Positions 11,822 through 14,468 of a DNA stretch of 14,468 bases are shown one piece after another. How positions within the stretch are numbered: the first letter of the stretch is position 1; each line of letters opens with the position of its first letter. The notes beneath the pieces were generated by a model. It had not been told where the DNA came from. It worked only from the letters and a program-made list of their open reading frames with translations, and made no database searches. The position numbers and the translations under genes are program-made. This stretch comes from Candidatus Portnoybacteria bacterium CG10_big_fil_rev_8_21_14_0_10_36_7 (GTDB lineage Bacteria > Patescibacteriota > Minisyncoccia > Portnoybacterales > PFDW01), in assembly GCA_002793835.1 (NCBI GenBank), contig PFDW01000026.1, forward strand, positions 219-14,686, read 5' to 3'.

Positions 11822-13654
11822 ATGACTGCAAATGAACTGCGACAAAAATATTTAGAATTTTTTAAAAGCAAAGGGCATATTATTATTCCCTCAGCTTCTT
11901 TGGTGCCTGAAAATGATCCATCAACGCTTTTTACCGGATCAGGCATGCAACCAATGGTGCCATATTTACTGGGTGAAAAACATCCGCTTGGAACCAGAAT
12001 TGTGGACTCGCAAAAATGTTTTCGCGCAGGAGATATTGAAGATGTGGGAGATAATCGGCACACAACTTTTTTTGAAATGTTGGGCAATTGGTCTCTTGGA
12101 GATTATTTCAAAAAAGAACAAATCTTTTGGATGTTTGAATTTTTAACAAAAGAAATCGGATTGGATCCGAAAAATGTTTATGTAACTGTTTTTCGCGGCA
12201 ATGAAGAGTTGGGAATTTCGCGTGATAGCGAAGCAGCTGGATTTTGGAAGGAAGAATTTTCAAAAATTGGTATAGAAGCTAAGGATGTTGATTTTGTCGA
12301 AAATAAAGGAATGCAAGAAGGACGAATATTTTATTATGGTAAAGATAATTGGTGGTCACGTGTTGGCGTACCTGATAATATGCCAATCGGAGAACCAGGC
12401 GGACCGGACAGTGAAATGTTTTGGGATTTCGGAGCTGAATTGGGAATTCATGAAAAATCGGAATACAGAGATCAAGTGTGTCATGTCAATTGTGATTGTG
12501 GAAGATTTTTGGAAATTGGCAACAATGTCTTTATGCAATATGTAAAAACGGAAAAAGGTTTTGAGCAACTTCCAAGTGGTAATATTGATTTTGGCGGGGG
12601 ATTGGAACGTATTTTAGCAGCTAAAAATGGAGACCCTGACATTTTTAAGACTGACTTGTTTGTTCCTATTATTGGTAAAATAGAAAAACTATCGGGGGAA
12701 AAATATGGCGAATCTGTTAGTGCCTATGATATGCGAGTAATCGCCGATCATTTAAAAGCGGCTACATTTTTGATTGCTGATGGAGTAGTTCCTAGTAATA
12801 CACAACAAGGATATGTTCTTCGCAGGCTTATTAGACGCGCTATTCGCTATGGTCATCTTCTTGGAATAGAAAAGAATTTCACTAAGCAAATCAGTGAAGC
12901 AGTAGTTGAAATATATAAAGATATATATTCAGATTTTGGAAAAAATAAAATTTTTGTAGAATTGGAAAATGAAGAAAATAGATTTAGAGAAACACTAGAA
13001 AAAGGTTTGAAGGAATTTGAAAAAATGCAAAATGTTTCAGGGGCGGATGCATTTAATCTTTATCAAACCTATGGCTTTCCTTTGGAAATGACAGAAGAAT
13101 TAGCATTGGAAAAAGGAATAAAAATAAATAAAAAAGAGTTTGAAGAGGAATTCAAAAAACACCAGGAGAAATCCAGAACAGCTTCGGCGGGACAATTCAA
13201 AGGCGGACTGGTAGATGTAAGCGAGATAACTATAAAATATCATACAGCGACTCACTTGTTGTTGGCGGCGATGAGGCAGATTTTGAGTCCGGAAATTTAT
13301 CAAAAAGGTTCCAATATCACAGCTGAAAGATTACGCTTTGATTTTAACTATCCGGAAAAATTATCAGCCGAACAATTGAAAAGTATCGAAAACTTAGTTA
13401 ACGAAAAAATTGGCGAAAAAATTGAAGTGGAAATGATGGAAATGTCCAAAGAGGAAGCGCTAAAATTAGCTAAAGTTTCTTTTGATCCATCTAAATATGG
13501 CGACATAGTTAAAGTTTATAAAATTAACGATTTCAGCACCGAACTTTGTGGTGGACCACATGTGAAAAACACTGGAGAATTAGGTAAATTTAGAATAACT
13601 AAAGAAGAAGCTTCCAGCGCTGGGGTGAGGAGAATTAAAGCAGTACTTGTTTGA
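11822..13654 (+). CDS. alaS: alanyl-tRNA synthetase, compact form
   Basis: Charges tRNA-Ala with alanine and clears mischarged Ser/Gly. At 610 residues it is far shorter than the roughly 875 of E. coli. The class II core is intact: motif 1 region near the start (FTGSGMQPMVPYLLG, 37-51), motif 2 around 68-91 (RAGDIEDVGDNRHTTFFEML) and motif 3 GGGLERI (258-264). The helical tRNA-recognition region covers about 300-455. It is followed almost directly by the editing site: HTATH (474-478) and CGGPH (576-580), the expected zinc/active-site residues. The protein ends right after the editing domain at RRIKAVLV. The editing beta-barrel and the oligomerising C-Ala domain are absent, as in other Patescibacteria-type AlaS. 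No Shine-Dalgarno. It stops in TGA. Confidence 0.97.
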   Translation: MTANELRQKYLEFFKSKGHIIIPSASLVPENDPSTLFTGSGMQPMVPYLLGEKHPLGTRIVDSQKCFRAGDIEDVGDNRHTTFFEMLGNWSLGDYFKKEQIFWMFEFLTKEIGLDPKNVYVTVFRGNEELGISRDSEAAGFWKEEFSKIGIEAKDVDFVENKGMQEGRIFYYGKDNWWSRVGVPDNMPIGEPGGPDSEMFWDFGAELGIHEKSEYRDQVCHVNCDCGRFLEIGNNVFMQYVKTEKGFEQLPSGNIDFGGGLERILAAKNGDPDIFKTDLFVPIIGKIEKLSGEKYGESVSAYDMRVIADHLKAATFLIADGVVPSNTQQGYVLRRLIRRAIRYGHLLGIEKNFTKQISEAVVEIYKDIYSDFGKNKIFVELENEENRFRETLEKGLKEFEKMQNVSGADAFNLYQTYGFPLEMTEELALEKGIKINKKEFEEEFKKHQEKSRTASAGQFKGGLVDVSEITIKYHTATHLLLAAMRQILSPEIYQKGSNITAERLRFDFNYPEKLSAEQLKSIENLVNEKIGEKIEVEMMEMSKEEALKLAKVSFDPSKYGDIVKVYKINDFSTELCGGPHVKNTGELGKFRITKEEASSAGVRRIKAVLV

Positions 13655-13661
13655 GCTAAGA

Positions 13662-13691
13662 TTGGTTTTGGAGTATAATAAGTGTTATAAT
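13662..13691 (+). promoter_or_regulatory. promoter of the 13698 gene, leaderless type
   Basis: TTGGTT (13662-13667), an 18-nt spacer and TATAAT (13686-13691), 6 nt before the ATG at 13698. A second TATAAT at 13674-13679 forms a tandem pair 12 nt apart. Confidence 0.62.
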
Positions 13692-13697
13692 ATTTGT

Positions 13698-14468
13698 ATG
13701 ATGAAACTTAATCTTAAAATTTTATACGTTGAATTAGACGACGATATAAGTTCGTTAATTAAGCGTATTGAAAAAGTTAAAGAACCTAATTTGGTGTTGG
13801 TATTTCCCAAGGGCATTTCGATATTGAGAAGCATGGTGGCTCTTAAAATGCTTCGTGAAGGTGTTGATGACTTAGAAAAAAATACACTAGTAGTAATTTC
13901 CGATGAGAAAGGTCAAATTTTAGCTGAACAGGCGGGCTTTGAAGTTGTTAGTAATTTACCAGATTTTGATGGTTTTGAGGTAGAAAGGGGAAAAACCAAT
14001 CAAGCAAAAAAAAGTAAGAAGAATAAAGCTGAGGAGAAAGACGATATCATCTTGTCAAGTAACGAAGTATTGCCAGAAGAGTTGATGGAAGAGAAGAAAG
14101 ATGAAATCGCTGGATATTGGGAAGAAGATAAACCAGATAATCATTTCAGAAGTAGAATCGAAGATTTAAAGGGGAGTATTTTGCCAAAGGGCATTAAAAT
14201 GAAATTGAATTTTTCTTTGCCTAGCTTTACGTTCCCAAAGATTTTCAGAAGTTTTTATGTGGGCATAATCATCGTAGCATTACTAATTGCAGTATTAGTT
14301 GGCGCTCTTGTTTTGCCAAAGGCAACGATTGATATAAACCCGAAAGCAGAAACATTGTCTTTTCCGATTACTGTGGTGGCAGATAAAACTCTGATAGAAA
14401 TAGATGAAAAAAATGTTAAATTACCTGCTCAAATATTATCCGTTGATAAACAAGATAGCAATACTTTT
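13698..14468 (+). CDS. membrane-anchored protein, baseplate J-like type (partial)
   Basis: The open frame runs from ATG ATG at 13698 to the window edge (257 codons seen). Residues 1-90 form an alpha/beta domain (LKILYVELDDDISSLIKRI; NLVLVFPKGI; NTLVVISDEKGQILAEQAGF). Residues 95-185 are a charged, probably disordered linker. Residues 186-207 are one membrane helix (IIVALLIAVLVGALVLP), followed by a beta-rich region beginning KATIDINPKAE. Topology would place the N-domain inside and the C-terminal part outside. Proteins of this plan are common in Patescibacteria and often annotated 'baseplate J-like', with no experimental function that I know of. That assignment is from memory of the layout and is tentative. 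It starts 43 nt after alaS with its own promoter. Confidence 0.75.
   Translation, partial: MMKLNLKILYVELDDDISSLIKRIEKVKEPNLVLVFPKGISILRSMVALKMLREGVDDLEKNTLVVISDEKGQILAEQAGFEVVSNLPDFDGFEVERGKTNQAKKSKKNKAEEKDDIILSSNEVLPEELMEEKKDEIAGYWEEDKPDNHFRSRIEDLKGSILPKGIKMKLNFSLPSFTFPKIFRSFYVGIIIVALLIAVLVGALVLPKATIDINPKAETLSFPITVVADKTLIEIDEKNVKLPAQILSVDKQDSNTF

Noticed and set aside
11812..12087. Minus-strand ORF over the alaS start (and the other small ORFs inside efp, pheT, mnmA, alaS and the ATPase gene)
   Set aside because: These lie within well-supported genes in other frames and have no start signals or recognisable protein features.
4046..13654. Genome-wide TGA reassignment (code 25 or code 4)
   Set aside because: pheT, mnmA and alaS end in TGA exactly where family homology ends, and their internal Trp and Gly codons are standard.
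1..14468. CRISPR arrays, tRNA or rRNA genes, insertion sequences
   Set aside because: No regularly spaced repeats, cloverleaf-like sequences, transposase motifs or terminal inverted repeats were found on reading both strands.

Overview
The window looks like a piece of an AT-rich Patescibacteria (Candidate Phyla Radiation, probably Parcubacteria-like) chromosome. The evidence is a set of compact housekeeping proteins. PheT lacks the N-terminal EMAP-like tRNA-binding domain. AlaS stops right after its editing domain. EF-P has a non-canonical tip loop. A VirD4/HerA-like ATPase carries a C-terminal CxxC zinc ribbon. A large membrane-anchored protein resembles those annotated 'baseplate J-like' in these bacteria. 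No database search was possible, so the lineage is an inference. The genetic code of the core is standard: pheT, mnmA and alaS all end in TGA at the expected place.

Layout: 1-84 is the tail of an unrecognised gene. 265-3331 holds a two-gene operon for a membrane protein and a conjugation-type ATPase. efp (minus strand) converges on it and has its own terminator inside the ATPase 3' end. A divergent promoter region (about 3966-4045) separates efp from pheS-pheT. 6978-7262 is a small cassette (promoter, Shine-Dalgarno, 49-codon membrane ORF, terminator). It is followed by mnmA, whose true start is 7270. From about 8394 to 11786 there is an accessory stretch of very small, unrecognised genes, several with frameshifts or in-frame stop codons. 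alaS and the start of a membrane-anchored gene (cut by the window end) close the window.

Two regimes of gene start are visible. pheS, alaS and the 13698 gene have sigma70-like promoters whose -10 box lies only 6-7 nt before the ATG, which predicts leaderless mRNAs, and the gene at 265 is close to this. pheT, mnmA and efp show no Shine-Dalgarno. The small accessory ORFs instead have 5' leaders with clear GGAG-type Shine-Dalgarno sequences, and several are followed by intrinsic terminators.

The accessory stretch is the most interesting part. It contains tiny hydrophobic ORFs, a possible leader-peptide/attenuator upstream of the 9432 gene, and two homopolymer (T8, A8) frameshift sites. Two to three reading frames look coding but are interrupted by TGA, TAA or TAG. 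The simplest reading is a decaying mobile or phage-derived island. Stop readthrough, recoding or programmed slippage remain testable alternatives.
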